From NCBI GenBank assembly GCA_039714855.1, contig JBDLIL010000062.1, positions 1 to 5,136 of the forward strand: DNA of 5,136 nucleotides, read 5' to 3'. The notes beneath the pieces are model-generated. The model made no database searches and had not been told where the DNA came from. It saw only the letters and a program-made list of their open reading frames with translations. This document shows, piece after piece, positions 1 through 5,136 of this stretch (its first letter is position 1; each line of letters opens with the position of its first letter). The stretch is from JBDLIL01 sp039714855 (lineage in GTDB: Bacteria; Patescibacteriota; Microgenomatia; UBA1400; PJMF01). Position numbers and translations under genes: made by a program.

Positions 1-139
1 TTACGATTAATTCAGTGAAAATTACAATATATCGCCCAACGGATAACGCCCATTTAAGCATTTTACCCAGGGGAGTAGAAAAAAAAGGATCTTTAGGGAC
101 AAGATTTAGATTAATAGATTTAATTTTCTTTTTGGGCAC
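1..139 (-). CDS. PilN-like membrane protein, N-terminal part (runs off the window)
   Basis: Partial gene reading leftward, with 46 codons inside the window and no stop. The translation begins V/M-PKKKIKSINLNLVPKDPFF and ends in a hydrophobic stretch (about residues 28-46, KWALSVGRYIVIFTELIV). A short basic cytoplasmic N-terminus, an 'INL(N)LVPK' motif and one transmembrane helix are the layout of PilN-type fimbrial assembly proteins, which sit in the inner membrane and join the type IV pilus alignment complex. Similar N-termini are common in CPR genomes (recalled, not searched). The start is the GTG at 139-137, placed 11 bases after the murJ stop. No in-frame ATG is available between the two genes; the ATG at 144-142 is in another frame and stops after 12 codons. 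No Shine-Dalgarno sequence is visible, so it is probably co-transcribed with murJ. The coding call is fairly safe; the PilN assignment is tentative because the diagnostic periplasmic part is missing. Confidence 0.68.
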   Translation of the reverse strand, partial: MPKKKIKSINLNLVPKDPFFSTPLGKMLKWALSVGRYIVIFTELIV

Positions 140-150
140 GACATAAATAA

Positions 151-1836
151 CTATATAGTATCTGGGTTGTCAGTACTACTTTCTACCAATATTTCCTGAG
201 TTTCTGATAGAGTTTTCTTCCAAGGACCAAATTTAGAAATAAGGCCAGTGAAAATCTTTAATTCCCAAATATCAAAGAGTAAGGCGAAATAAATATATAC
301 CAATAAACCAATGGTGCTGGTGGTAAGTGTGAGTCCAATCAGTTCAACAGTTCTACTAGTGTCAAAAATTAGTTCATCGAATATTTTATATGGCAAATAT
401 AAGAAGATAGCCATAAAAAAGCTAGCAGAAATAATTTTTATTTGGGGAACCCATAGAGCTCTAGATACAAAACCTTTAATTTTTCTGTTTAAAAAAACTA
501 GTAGTAAAATCAATTCTACAAACGCAGTGATAGTAGTAGCCAATGCTAGGCCATAAAGGCCCTGACGACTAATAAATACAAAATAACTTGCCAGGCTCAG
601 ATACAGACTAAGGTCGACTAAAGAAATCATCAGAGGAGTCTTGGTGTCTTTGAGTGCATAAAAGGCACGCGACAACAAGTGTACCAAAGCTTGCGCAACA
701 ACTGATATGGCTATAATTGCCACCAATTTTCCTAGAAGGATGGTATCTTCCCAGGGAAATTGCTTAGTTCCAAAAACCAGTCTGACTACAGGTATTCTTA
801 AAATGAGTAGTAATATAGAGGAGGGCAGTGTCAAAAAAGAAATTTGGTGCAGTGATTGCAAAACCAAATTTTTAAACTTTTGCTTATCTTTTTCTTCAGC
901 TTCTTCTGATAAGAATGGCAAGGAAGCTTGACCGATAGGTACGCCAAAAAATCTGATAGGTATAGCTATTAGAGTAAGAGCGTAAAGTATTAAAGTGTAA
1001 CTGCCCATGCCCACCGACGTAGTAAAAAAACCAAGCATGATTTTTCTCAACTCTCCTGATCCTATTGAAATTACTCTCGGTGGCATGATTTTAAAGAACT
1101 TTTTTATGCCGGGGTATTTTATGTTTAGTGAAAAATTATACTTGAAACCAAGTTTGAATACTAAAGGCAGCTGTATGCTCATATGGAGAAAGGCGCCTAT
1201 TAACACTCCTAACCCTGCAGCATATATTCCCAGTGAGTGAGAGAAAAGAAAAACTCCAATGAGTATGCCAAAATTGTAGAAAAGAGGTGCAATGGCAGGG
1301 ATAATAAATCTTTGAAAAGATTGCAAAATGCCCGTCATAAAATTGGAAATAGCAAAGAAAAATTGAGACCACAACATTATTCTGGTGAGATTCACAATGA
1401 TATTTATTTGCTCAGGACTTATCTCACTTCCAGTTCTCAAGATTGTAATTTGTTTTGCGAATATGTAAACAAAAATAGCGATTACTATAAAAACTAACAA
1501 TAAAATATTCATCATGATTGAGCTCATGAAAAATGCTTTTTCACTATTTTTCTTTTTGTATTCTGTGAAAATTGGAATAAATGCTGCTGATAATGCTCCG
1601 ATGACGATTAGTTGAAACATCAAATCTGGTATTTGAAAAGCTAACCAAAATGTATCTAGAGCTTTTTCTGCCGAATCATAATAGTAAAAATTTAAGACTC
1701 TTTTGACAATTAGTCCCGCCATAGCTGAAAGCATTGAGGCTGAAGTTATCACTGAAGCAGCTGAAAGAATATTATTTTGCTTGGCTTCTAGCCACTTTGT
1801 TTGAGAATTAAAAAGACTGGTCAATGAGAAAGTCAT
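151..1836 (-). CDS. murJ: MurJ/MviN-family lipid II flippase
   Basis: Polytopic membrane protein of 561 residues, slightly longer than the roughly 510 of Escherichia coli MurJ. The family flips undecaprenyl-linked lipid II across the cytoplasmic membrane for peptidoglycan synthesis (MOP exporter superfamily). Hydrophobic segments run throughout, for example about 23-43, 63-90, 102-127, 146-171, 177-199, 204-227 and 268-294, consistent with about 14 helices. Family landmarks are D61 in 'LDTFWLAFQIPDL', 'GALSAAFIPIF' (80-90), 'GQASLPFLSEEAE' (302-314) and 'RAFYALKDTKTP' (390-401). A polar tail of about 35 residues follows the last helix. The positions of the essential E. coli arginines R18, R24, R52 and R270 align here with A38, V44, F74 and T288, so the transport chemistry may differ. 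The ATG at 1836 is chosen because it gives the usual short amphipathic lead-in before helix 1 and has a TATAAT box 6 bases upstream. Family assignment is firm; lipid II as substrate is inferred. Confidence 0.93.
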   Translation of the reverse strand: MTFSLTSLFNSQTKWLEAKQNNILSAASVITSASMLSAMAGLIVKRVLNFYYYDSAEKALDTFWLAFQIPDLMFQLIVIGALSAAFIPIFTEYKKKNSEKAFFMSSIMMNILLLVFIVIAIFVYIFAKQITILRTGSEISPEQINIIVNLTRIMLWSQFFFAISNFMTGILQSFQRFIIPAIAPLFYNFGILIGVFLFSHSLGIYAAGLGVLIGAFLHMSIQLPLVFKLGFKYNFSLNIKYPGIKKFFKIMPPRVISIGSGELRKIMLGFFTTSVGMGSYTLILYALTLIAIPIRFFGVPIGQASLPFLSEEAEEKDKQKFKNLVLQSLHQISFLTLPSSILLLILRIPVVRLVFGTKQFPWEDTILLGKLVAIIAISVVAQALVHLLSRAFYALKDTKTPLMISLVDLSLYLSLASYFVFISRQGLYGLALATTITAFVELILLLVFLNRKIKGFVSRALWVPQIKIISASFFMAIFLYLPYKIFDELIFDTSRTVELIGLTLTTSTIGLLVYIYFALLFDIWELKIFTGLISKFGPWKKTLSETQEILVESSTDNPDTI

Positions 1837-1842
1837 GAGCTT

Positions 1843-1871
1843 ATTATAAATTAGCTGGCAAGAAATCTTAA
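1843..1871 (-). promoter_or_regulatory. Predicted murJ promoter, leaderless type
   Basis: On the minus strand a perfect -10 box TATAAT (1848-1843) follows a weak -35 box TTAAGA (1871-1866, four of six matches to TTGACA) at 17 bases. The box ends 6 bases before the murJ ATG, which puts the expected transcription start on or next to the start codon. It lies in the 44-base gap after brnA. No Shine-Dalgarno sequence is present in the six intervening bases. Predicted from sequence only. Confidence 0.6.
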
Positions 1872-1880
1872 GCTGCAGGT

Positions 1881-2141
1881 TTATGGCAAAAAGCTTTGTT
1901 GTAGTGAGTTTTTGATCAAGGACTGATAGGGTACATTGATAGCATTCGCTTTTTCTTTAATTGCATTGAGTAGATACTCTGGTATGCGAATAGAAATAGG
2001 CTTGCTAGTAGGTTTAAGATTGGGAAAAGAAACTGGTTTAAAATCACTAGGCTCATAATAATCAGCTAAATTAATTTTTGCCCAAAAATCTCTCTCCTCA
2101 TCTTCATTTTTGAATTTTGGCAGTTTAAGTGGTTTTTTCAT
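1881..2141 (-). CDS. brnA: BrnA-type/CopG-family antitoxin
   Basis: An 86-residue protein and the antitoxin of the upstream brnT. The N-terminal half (about 1-45) is charged and aromatic ('LPKFKNEDEERDFWAKINL', 'DYYEP'), the pattern of the toxin-binding arm in the CopG antitoxin family (PF12441-like). The C-terminal half is a ribbon-helix-helix DNA-binding unit: strand 'SKPISIRIP' (46-54), helix A (about 55-69) and helix B starting 'PYQSLIKNSL' (71-80). In known systems BrnA dimers neutralise BrnT and repress the operon. The ATG at 2141 overlaps the end of brnT by 17 bases and has a strong Shine-Dalgarno sequence 5 bases upstream. The toxin-first order and overlap are typical of brnTA. Function is inferred from family resemblance and gene pairing; the BrnA versus general CopG-antitoxin label is less sure than the antitoxin role. 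Confidence 0.88.
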   Translation of the reverse strand: MKKPLKLPKFKNEDEERDFWAKINLADYYEPSDFKPVSFPNLKPTSKPISIRIPEYLLNAIKEKANAINVPYQSLIKNSLQQSFLP

Positions 2142-2424
2142 AGAGTCTCCTTTCTTTTTTCTTATTTAAGTCTCTAGCCGAAACAATTCTGATTTGATTT
2201 TTTCTCAAAGTAAATGCAATAAAAAGTATCCTTTTTTGCTTTGTTTCTCCAATTATTAAATACCTATCTTCTTTTTTTGAGTGCAGAATATCTTTTAATA
2301 TTTTTCTATTTTTATCAAAAAATACTTCTTCTGCTTCAGTAATAACAACTTTGTGTTTCTTGTAATTTTTTTCTTGATTTCCCTTATCCCATTCAAATCT
2401 AACTGGTTTTTTAAGGGTGATCAT
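2125..2424 (-). CDS. brnT: BrnT-type ribonuclease toxin
   Basis: A 99-residue, basic, cytoplasmic protein of the BrnT family (RelE-like fold), whose members cleave RNA and stop translation until neutralised by BrnA. Family motifs in order are 'FEWDKGNQEKNYKKH' (10-24), 'EAEEVFFD' (30-37), 'DRYLIIGE' (53-60), 'FIAFTLR' (68-74), 'RIVSARD' (79-85) and 'ERRLYE' (91-96). This covers the whole family length without gaps, so the toxin appears intact. The ATG at 2424 is preferred over an in-frame TTG at 2460: BrnT proteins start just before 'FEWD', and that TTG is the first triplet of a good -35 box. The gene overlaps brnA by 17 bases (2125-2141) and is first in the operon. It has no Shine-Dalgarno sequence and its ATG lies 7 bases after a -10 box, predicting a leaderless message. 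Whether the RNase is active cannot be told from sequence. Confidence 0.9.
   Translation of the reverse strand: MITLKKPVRFEWDKGNQEKNYKKHKVVITEAEEVFFDKNRKILKDILHSKKEDRYLIIGETKQKRILFIAFTLRKNQIRIVSARDLNKKKERRLYEKTT
2147..2153 (-). promoter_or_regulatory. Shine-Dalgarno site of brnA
   Basis: AAAGGAG on the minus strand, ending 5 bases before the brnA ATG and lying inside the 3' end of brnT. It fixes the antitoxin start and suggests brnA is translated efficiently on its own rather than only by coupling to brnT. Confidence 0.8.
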
Positions 2425-2438
2425 ACAATTTATTGTAT
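2423..2438. promoter_or_regulatory. Candidate BrnA/BrnTA operator, perfect inverted repeat
   Basis: ATACAAT-TT-ATTGTAT on the plus strand: two perfect 7-base arms around a 2-base centre. It covers the -10 box of the brnT promoter and reaches into the start codon. An adjoining 8-base palindrome GTATATAC (2435-2442) extends the symmetric region upstream. Ribbon-helix-helix antitoxins bind such short AT-rich inverted repeats in their own promoters, so binding here would block RNA polymerase. The repeat is seen directly; its role is inference. Confidence 0.55.
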
Positions 2439-2460
2439 ATACTGGCTTATACAAAGTCAA
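2432..2460 (-). promoter_or_regulatory. Predicted brnT-brnA promoter, leaderless type
   Basis: On the minus strand, -35 TTGACT (2460-2455, five of six) and -10 TACAAT (2437-2432, five of six) are separated by exactly 17 bases. Seven bases separate the -10 box from the ATG at 2424, so the transcript should begin at or within a base or two of the start codon. The toxin-antitoxin module therefore has its own promoter, pointing away from rpsT. Confidence 0.72.
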
Positions 2461-2510
2461 GAACTAATGATGAGTCTTTGCATTGGGCGCAGTATATAGC
2501 AGATTTTCCT

Positions 2511-2539
2511 TTGATATCTCTGGTGCTATGAGTTATAAT
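2511..2539 (+). promoter_or_regulatory. Predicted rpsT-lepA promoter
   Basis: -35 TTGATA (2511-2516, five of six) and -10 TATAAT (2534-2539, perfect) with a 17-base spacer, a near-consensus housekeeping promoter. Expected initiation is near 2546, giving a leader of roughly 27 bases before the rpsT ATG. Its -35 box lies 50 bases from the -35 box of the divergent brnT promoter, so the two could affect each other. Confidence 0.75.
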
Positions 2540-2563
2540 CTTGCTTCTTAAATAACAAAACTT

Positions 2564-2568
2564 AGGAG
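2564..2568 (+). promoter_or_regulatory. Shine-Dalgarno site of rpsT
   Basis: AGGAG lying 4 bases before the rpsT ATG. It is the only Shine-Dalgarno sequence in front of a first gene in this window. It sits in the loop of a tiny CTTA/TAAG inverted repeat (2561-2572), too short to be persuasive as a regulatory hairpin. Confidence 0.7.
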
Positions 2569-2572
2569 TAAG

Positions 2573-2815
2573 ATGCCAATTTTAAAAAATGCTAAAAAAG
2601 CCCTTAGGGTAAGTAGGCGCAAAGAGATTATAAATCGCAGATTGAGATCCAAGACCAAAACTATGACAGACAAGATGGTTAAAGAGCCTTCTGCCAGTCA
2701 ATTAAGTTTAGTTTTTAGTGCTATAGACAAAGCGGTGAAAAGAAATATCTTTCATAAAAATAAAGCTGCTAGGCTTAAATCTCAAATGTCACGCTTGCTT
2801 AATGTCTCAAAATAA
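2573..2815 (+). CDS. rpsT: Small ribosomal subunit protein bS20
   Basis: An 80-residue, strongly basic protein and a component of the 30S subunit that binds 16S rRNA near the bottom of the body. The family pattern is complete: 'KNAKKALR' near the N-terminus (5-12), a basic helix with 'NRRLRSKTKT' (21-30), and the hallmark 'SAIDKAVKRNIFHKNKAARL' (49-68). It is a few residues shorter than the 85-90 usual in model bacteria, mainly at the C-terminus, which ends just after 'SRLLNVSK'. The ATG at 2573 is set by an AGGAG 4 bases upstream and a near-consensus promoter. It overlaps lepA by 14 bases, so the two are surely one transcript. Proximity of rpsT and lepA is also known in Firmicutes. Identification is firm. 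Confidence 0.96.
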   Translation: MPILKNAKKALRVSRRKEIINRRLRSKTKTMTDKMVKEPSASQLSLVFSAIDKAVKRNIFHKNKAARLKSQMSRLLNVSK

Positions 2816-4613
2816 CATACGTAATTTTTCTATCATTGCTCATATCGATCATGGTAAGACTACTCTTACTGATAGATTTTTGAATCTTACTAACGCTATT
2901 AATGAACGTGATTTTACTGAGAGAGTAATGGATTCTAATCCTATCGAACAAGAGAGAGGCATTACTATCAAGCTGGCACCGGTGAGGATGGAGTACGAAT
3001 ACGAAGCTCCAAATTTGGAATTTAAAAATTCAAGATTTATCTTGAATTTAATAGACACCCCAGGTCATGTAGATTTTTCTTATGAAGTTAGTAGATCTTT
3101 GGCGGCTTGCGAAGGTGCATTATTACTGGTTGATTCCACTCAAGGAATTCAAGCGCAAACCTTGTCTCATTTTGAAAAAGCCAAAGAATTAAATTTAAAA
3201 ATTATCCCTGTTTTAAATAAAGTTGATTTACCAGCTTCTGATCTTGAGTCAGTTAGCTTAGAGTGCATGGAAGCTTTTGGAGTTTCAGAATCAGAGATTA
3301 TTTCAGTTAGTGCTAAGACAGGTTTTAATGCCGACAAAGTACTAGATGCCGTAATAGAGCGAGTACCAGCTCCCGATGGCAAAAAAGATAAGCCTCTCAG
3401 AGCTTTGGTATTTACTTCTTATTATGATATTCATTTGGGGATAGTAGCTTCTGTAAGGGTGGTTGATGGTCAACTAAATGCTAATAGTAAGCTTTATTTG
3501 CCTTCTAGCCAGACTCAAGTGAATCCAGTTGAAATTGGAGTTTTTTCACCCAGTATGAAAAAAGTTAACTCACTAAAAACAGGTGAGGTGGGCTATGTAG
3601 CTACAGGACTCAAAAGCGCTAATTTAGTGAGGGTGGGTGATACTGTTATGGAGTTTGAAAAGAAAAACTCGGTTTCTGTGTTGCCGGGCTATCAGGAACC
3701 AACCCCAATGGTGTTTATGGAGTTTTATCCCATAGATGGAGATGATTTTGCCAAACTCACGGATGGAATGGAAAAATTGAGTCTGCATGATAGTTCATTA
3801 TTTTTCAAGGCCACTCATTCGTCAGCTCTGGGCAATGGATATCAGGTTGGTTTTTTAGGATTACTTCACGCTGAAATTGTCAAAGAGAGGCTTAGTCGTG
3901 AATTTAGTTTAGAATTAATAGCCACAGCACCTTCTGTTAGTTATGAAATTGTAAACACACAAGGAAAAACTATTACTATCGCTAGTGCCTCTCAATTTCC
4001 TGATCCTTCTATTATCTCCCAAATAAAAGAGCCAATTGCTCACGCTATTATTTTTACACCTGAAAAATACTTGGGTGCTATTATGCAACTTTGCCAAGAT
4101 CATAGGGGTAAAATTTTAGCCACAGAAAAAGTTGGTAGTAGGCTAAAGTTGAGCTATGACATTCCACTATCTGAAATAATTACCAGTTTCTATGATTCTT
4201 TAAAATCAGTGTCCAGTGGTTTTGCATCTCTAGATTACACCGTTAAAGAATACCGAGCAGTAGATGCTGTTAAACTGAATATTTTAGTAAATAAAGAATT
4301 AGTGGAAGCTTTGAGTATGGTGGTGGTTAAAGATAAGGCCGAGATGCTAGGACGTAAAATGGTGAAGAAACTAAAAGAGGTAATTCCCAGACAAATGTTT
4401 GAGATTCCCGTACAAGCTGCCATCGGTGGCAAAGTTGTTGCTAGAGAGACCATCAAAGCTTATCGCAAAGATGTAACTGCAAAATTATATGGTGGTGATG
4501 TCACTAGACGAAAGAAATTGCTTGCCAAGCAGGCAAAAGGCAAAAAGAAAATGAAACAAATGGGTAGTGTGCAATTGGATTCTGATACTTTTTTAGCTGT
4601 GCTCAAACAGTAG
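2802..4613 (+). CDS. lepA: Elongation factor 4 (LepA), translational GTPase
   Basis: A 603-residue ribosome-binding GTPase of normal family length (about 600). EF4 acts on the elongating or initiating ribosome (back-translocation in vitro; initiation and 30S maturation roles in vivo). The GTPase domain (about 5-185) has G1 'AHIDHGKTT' (13-21), switch I 'QERGIT' (50-55), G3 'DTPGH' (85-89) with catalytic-type H89, G4 'NKVD' (139-142) and G5 'SAK' (170-172). Beta-barrel and alpha/beta domains follow, with 'GFLGLLHAEIV' in the middle. The LepA-specific C-terminal domain is present at 549-603 ('YGGDVTRRKKLLAKQAKGKK' then 'KMKQMG'), which separates it from EF-G and TypA. G1 reads GKTT where LepA usually has GKST, a conservative change. 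The ATG at 2802 gives the standard 'NIRNFSIIAHIDHGK' start. No Shine-Dalgarno sequence precedes it; the 14-base overlap with rpsT points to translational coupling. Confidence 0.97.
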   Translation: MSQNNIRNFSIIAHIDHGKTTLTDRFLNLTNAINERDFTERVMDSNPIEQERGITIKLAPVRMEYEYEAPNLEFKNSRFILNLIDTPGHVDFSYEVSRSLAACEGALLLVDSTQGIQAQTLSHFEKAKELNLKIIPVLNKVDLPASDLESVSLECMEAFGVSESEIISVSAKTGFNADKVLDAVIERVPAPDGKKDKPLRALVFTSYYDIHLGIVASVRVVDGQLNANSKLYLPSSQTQVNPVEIGVFSPSMKKVNSLKTGEVGYVATGLKSANLVRVGDTVMEFEKKNSVSVLPGYQEPTPMVFMEFYPIDGDDFAKLTDGMEKLSLHDSSLFFKATHSSALGNGYQVGFLGLLHAEIVKERLSREFSLELIATAPSVSYEIVNTQGKTITIASASQFPDPSIISQIKEPIAHAIIFTPEKYLGAIMQLCQDHRGKILATEKVGSRLKLSYDIPLSEIITSFYDSLKSVSSGFASLDYTVKEYRAVDAVKLNILVNKELVEALSMVVVKDKAEMLGRKMVKKLKEVIPRQMFEIPVQAAIGGKVVARETIKAYRKDVTAKLYGGDVTRRKKLLAKQAKGKKKMKQMGSVQLDSDTFLAVLKQ

Positions 4614-4614
4614 C

Positions 4615-4623
4615 TGCTATAAT
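4615..4623 (+). promoter_or_regulatory. Predicted promoter of the PH-domain gene, extended -10, leaderless type
   Basis: TGCTATAAT, a perfect -10 box with the TGn extension, directly after the lepA stop. No useful -35 box is seen at 16-18 bases, but extended -10 promoters do not need one. It ends 7 bases before the ATG at 4631, predicting a start of transcription at the start codon. It would allow expression independent of rpsT-lepA. Confidence 0.6.
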
Positions 4624-4630
4624 ACTTTCA

Positions 4631-5136
4631 ATGCCAGAAATATATTCTGCAACAAAGTCAAAAACTAAGGCTAAAAAGCCATTGACCAATGGGAATGGTA
4701 GGCGTCACATTGATGAGTATTCCGATGTGATGCGCTATGAAACTCCTTCCAAAAATCCCTTTGATGCTTTTGCCCCGAAACCAGAAGGCATATTTTTTGA
4801 TGCTCAAGATAGAGAAGAGCAAGTGGTGCTTCTGCTTCGACGTCATCCTATCACTCAGATAAAATGGTTTTTAATAGCTATAGTGTTACTATTCTTTCCT
4901 CTAGTTTTTCAGCTTATGCCCTTAGGTGATTTGCTTAGTCCCAGATTTGCTCTGGCAGCTTTGTTTTTGTGGTATTTGATTATTACAGGTTTCATAATGG
5001 AATCGTTCTTGAGTTGGTTTTTTAACGTGTTTATTATTACTGATGAGAGAGTAATAGATGTCGATTTTCTCTCATTGATTTACAAAAATGTTTCAGCAGC
5101 CAAAATTGACAATATCGAAGATATAACTGCAGCCAC
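4631..5136 (+). CDS. Membrane-anchored bacterial PH-domain protein, N-terminal part (runs off the window)
   Basis: Open to the window end with 168 codons and no stop, so incomplete. Residues 1-60 are hydrophilic, rich in Lys, Thr and Ser early on ('SATKSKTKAKKPLTNG') and probably disordered. 'EEQVVLLLRRHPITQIKW' (62-79) leads into a transmembrane helix at about 79-96, and a second helix lies at about 106-123. Next comes 'NVFIITDERVIDVDFLSLI' (132-150) and 'YKNVSAAKIDNIEDI' (151-165), the opening of a bacterial PH (bPH_2, YdbS/YdbT-like) domain. Such two-helix PH proteins are frequent in CPR genomes; their function is not known, and a role at the membrane is only inference. The ATG at 4631 is 17 bases after lepA and follows an extended -10 box; it lacks a Shine-Dalgarno sequence. 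An internal Met at residue 34 is a less likely alternative start. Confidence 0.85.
   Translation, partial: MPEIYSATKSKTKAKKPLTNGNGRRHIDEYSDVMRYETPSKNPFDAFAPKPEGIFFDAQDREEQVVLLLRRHPITQIKWFLIAIVLLFFPLVFQLMPLGDLLSPRFALAALFLWYLIITGFIMESFLSWFFNVFIITDERVIDVDFLSLIYKNVSAAKIDNIEDITAA

Noticed and set aside
311..1497. Open frames on the plus strand (311-556, 707-931, 1007-1240, 1237-1497) and one in another minus frame (1136-1372) within murJ.
   Set aside because: They lie wholly inside the well-supported murJ frame, and their translations show no family motifs or start signals.
1837..1880. Possible terminator between brnA and murJ.
   Set aside because: The gap has small palindromes (CTTAAG, CTGCAG) but no GC-rich stem followed by a T run; read-through from brnTA into murJ remains possible.
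2425..2460. Upstream in-frame TTG start for brnT at 2460, adding 12 residues.
   Set aside because: The TTG is part of TTGACT, a -35 box with a matching TACAAT 17 bases on; BrnT proteins begin just before 'FEWD', as they do from the ATG at 2424.
2561..2572. CTTA-GGAG-TAAG inverted repeat that would place the rpsT Shine-Dalgarno sequence in a hairpin loop.
   Set aside because: Only four AT-rich base pairs, with no extension on either side; too weak to claim as S20 autoregulation.
2447..2581. Open frame of 44 codons on the minus strand between brnT and rpsT whose translation contains 'IYCAQCKDSS', a zinc-finger-like Cys-x-x-Cys pair.
   Set aside because: It has no ATG, GTG or TTG start, runs through the rpsT promoter and ribosome binding site and ends inside the brnT promoter. 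It is probably chance; a protein search finding many homologues with this motif would reopen it as a gene remnant.
2849..4456. Minus-strand open frames (2849-3058, 3167-3382, 3915-4103, 4235-4456) within lepA.
   Set aside because: They are antisense shadows of lepA, whose GTPase motifs and C-terminal domain cover the whole region.
4658..4846. Minus-strand open frame of 62 codons.
   Set aside because: It is a shadow of the PH-domain gene, whose frame runs unbroken from 4631 to the window end and has recognisable domain motifs.
1..5136. Possible UGA recoding as in some CPR lineages (Gracilibacteria, Absconditabacteria).
   Set aside because: All genes read through with the standard bacterial code without in-frame UGA. 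The absence of UGA among five stops is too small a sample to mean anything.

Overview
The window reads as a chromosomal segment of an ultra-small bacterium of the Candidate Phyla Radiation (Patescibacteria), most likely in or near the Microgenomates/Katanobacteria side. The evidence is AT-rich sequence, very tight gene packing, an 80-residue S20, a divergent MurJ, and two membrane proteins at the window edges (a PilN-like N-terminus and a bacterial PH-domain protein) of a kind I associate with these lineages. The lineage call is inference from recalled protein similarity, not from a search. The standard bacterial code fits: no gene needs UGA as a sense codon, and the five stop codons visible are all TAA or TAG.

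Layout: two gene sets diverge from a control region at about 2425-2572. Leftward (minus strand) run brnT (RelE-fold RNase toxin), brnA (ribbon-helix-helix antitoxin), murJ (MurJ/MviN-family flippase) and the first 46 codons of a PilN-like membrane protein that leaves the window at base 1. Rightward (plus strand) run rpsT (ribosomal protein S20), lepA (elongation factor 4) and the first 168 codons of a membrane-anchored bacterial PH-domain protein that leaves the window at base 5136. The two edge genes are incomplete because the window stops, not because they look broken. There is no gene-free stretch over 300 bases, no RNA gene, no mobile element, no CRISPR array and no convincing intrinsic terminator.

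How it works together: rpsT and lepA form an overlapping translation-related pair; murJ serves envelope synthesis (lipid II export); brnT-brnA is a self-contained type II toxin-antitoxin module with its own promoter, inserted between the two. Its promoter carries a 16-base inverted repeat over the -10 box and start codon, a good candidate for the autorepressor site.

The most interesting signal is not a new system but a pattern of initiation sites. In front of brnT, murJ and the PH-domain gene a TATAAT-like -10 box lies only 6-7 bases before the ATG, with no Shine-Dalgarno sequence, so all three are predicted to be leaderless. By contrast rpsT and the operon-internal brnA have clear Shine-Dalgarno sequences. 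A second point is that the MurJ lacks all four arginines known to be essential in characterised MurJ proteins. I found no evidence for a wholly undescribed system here.
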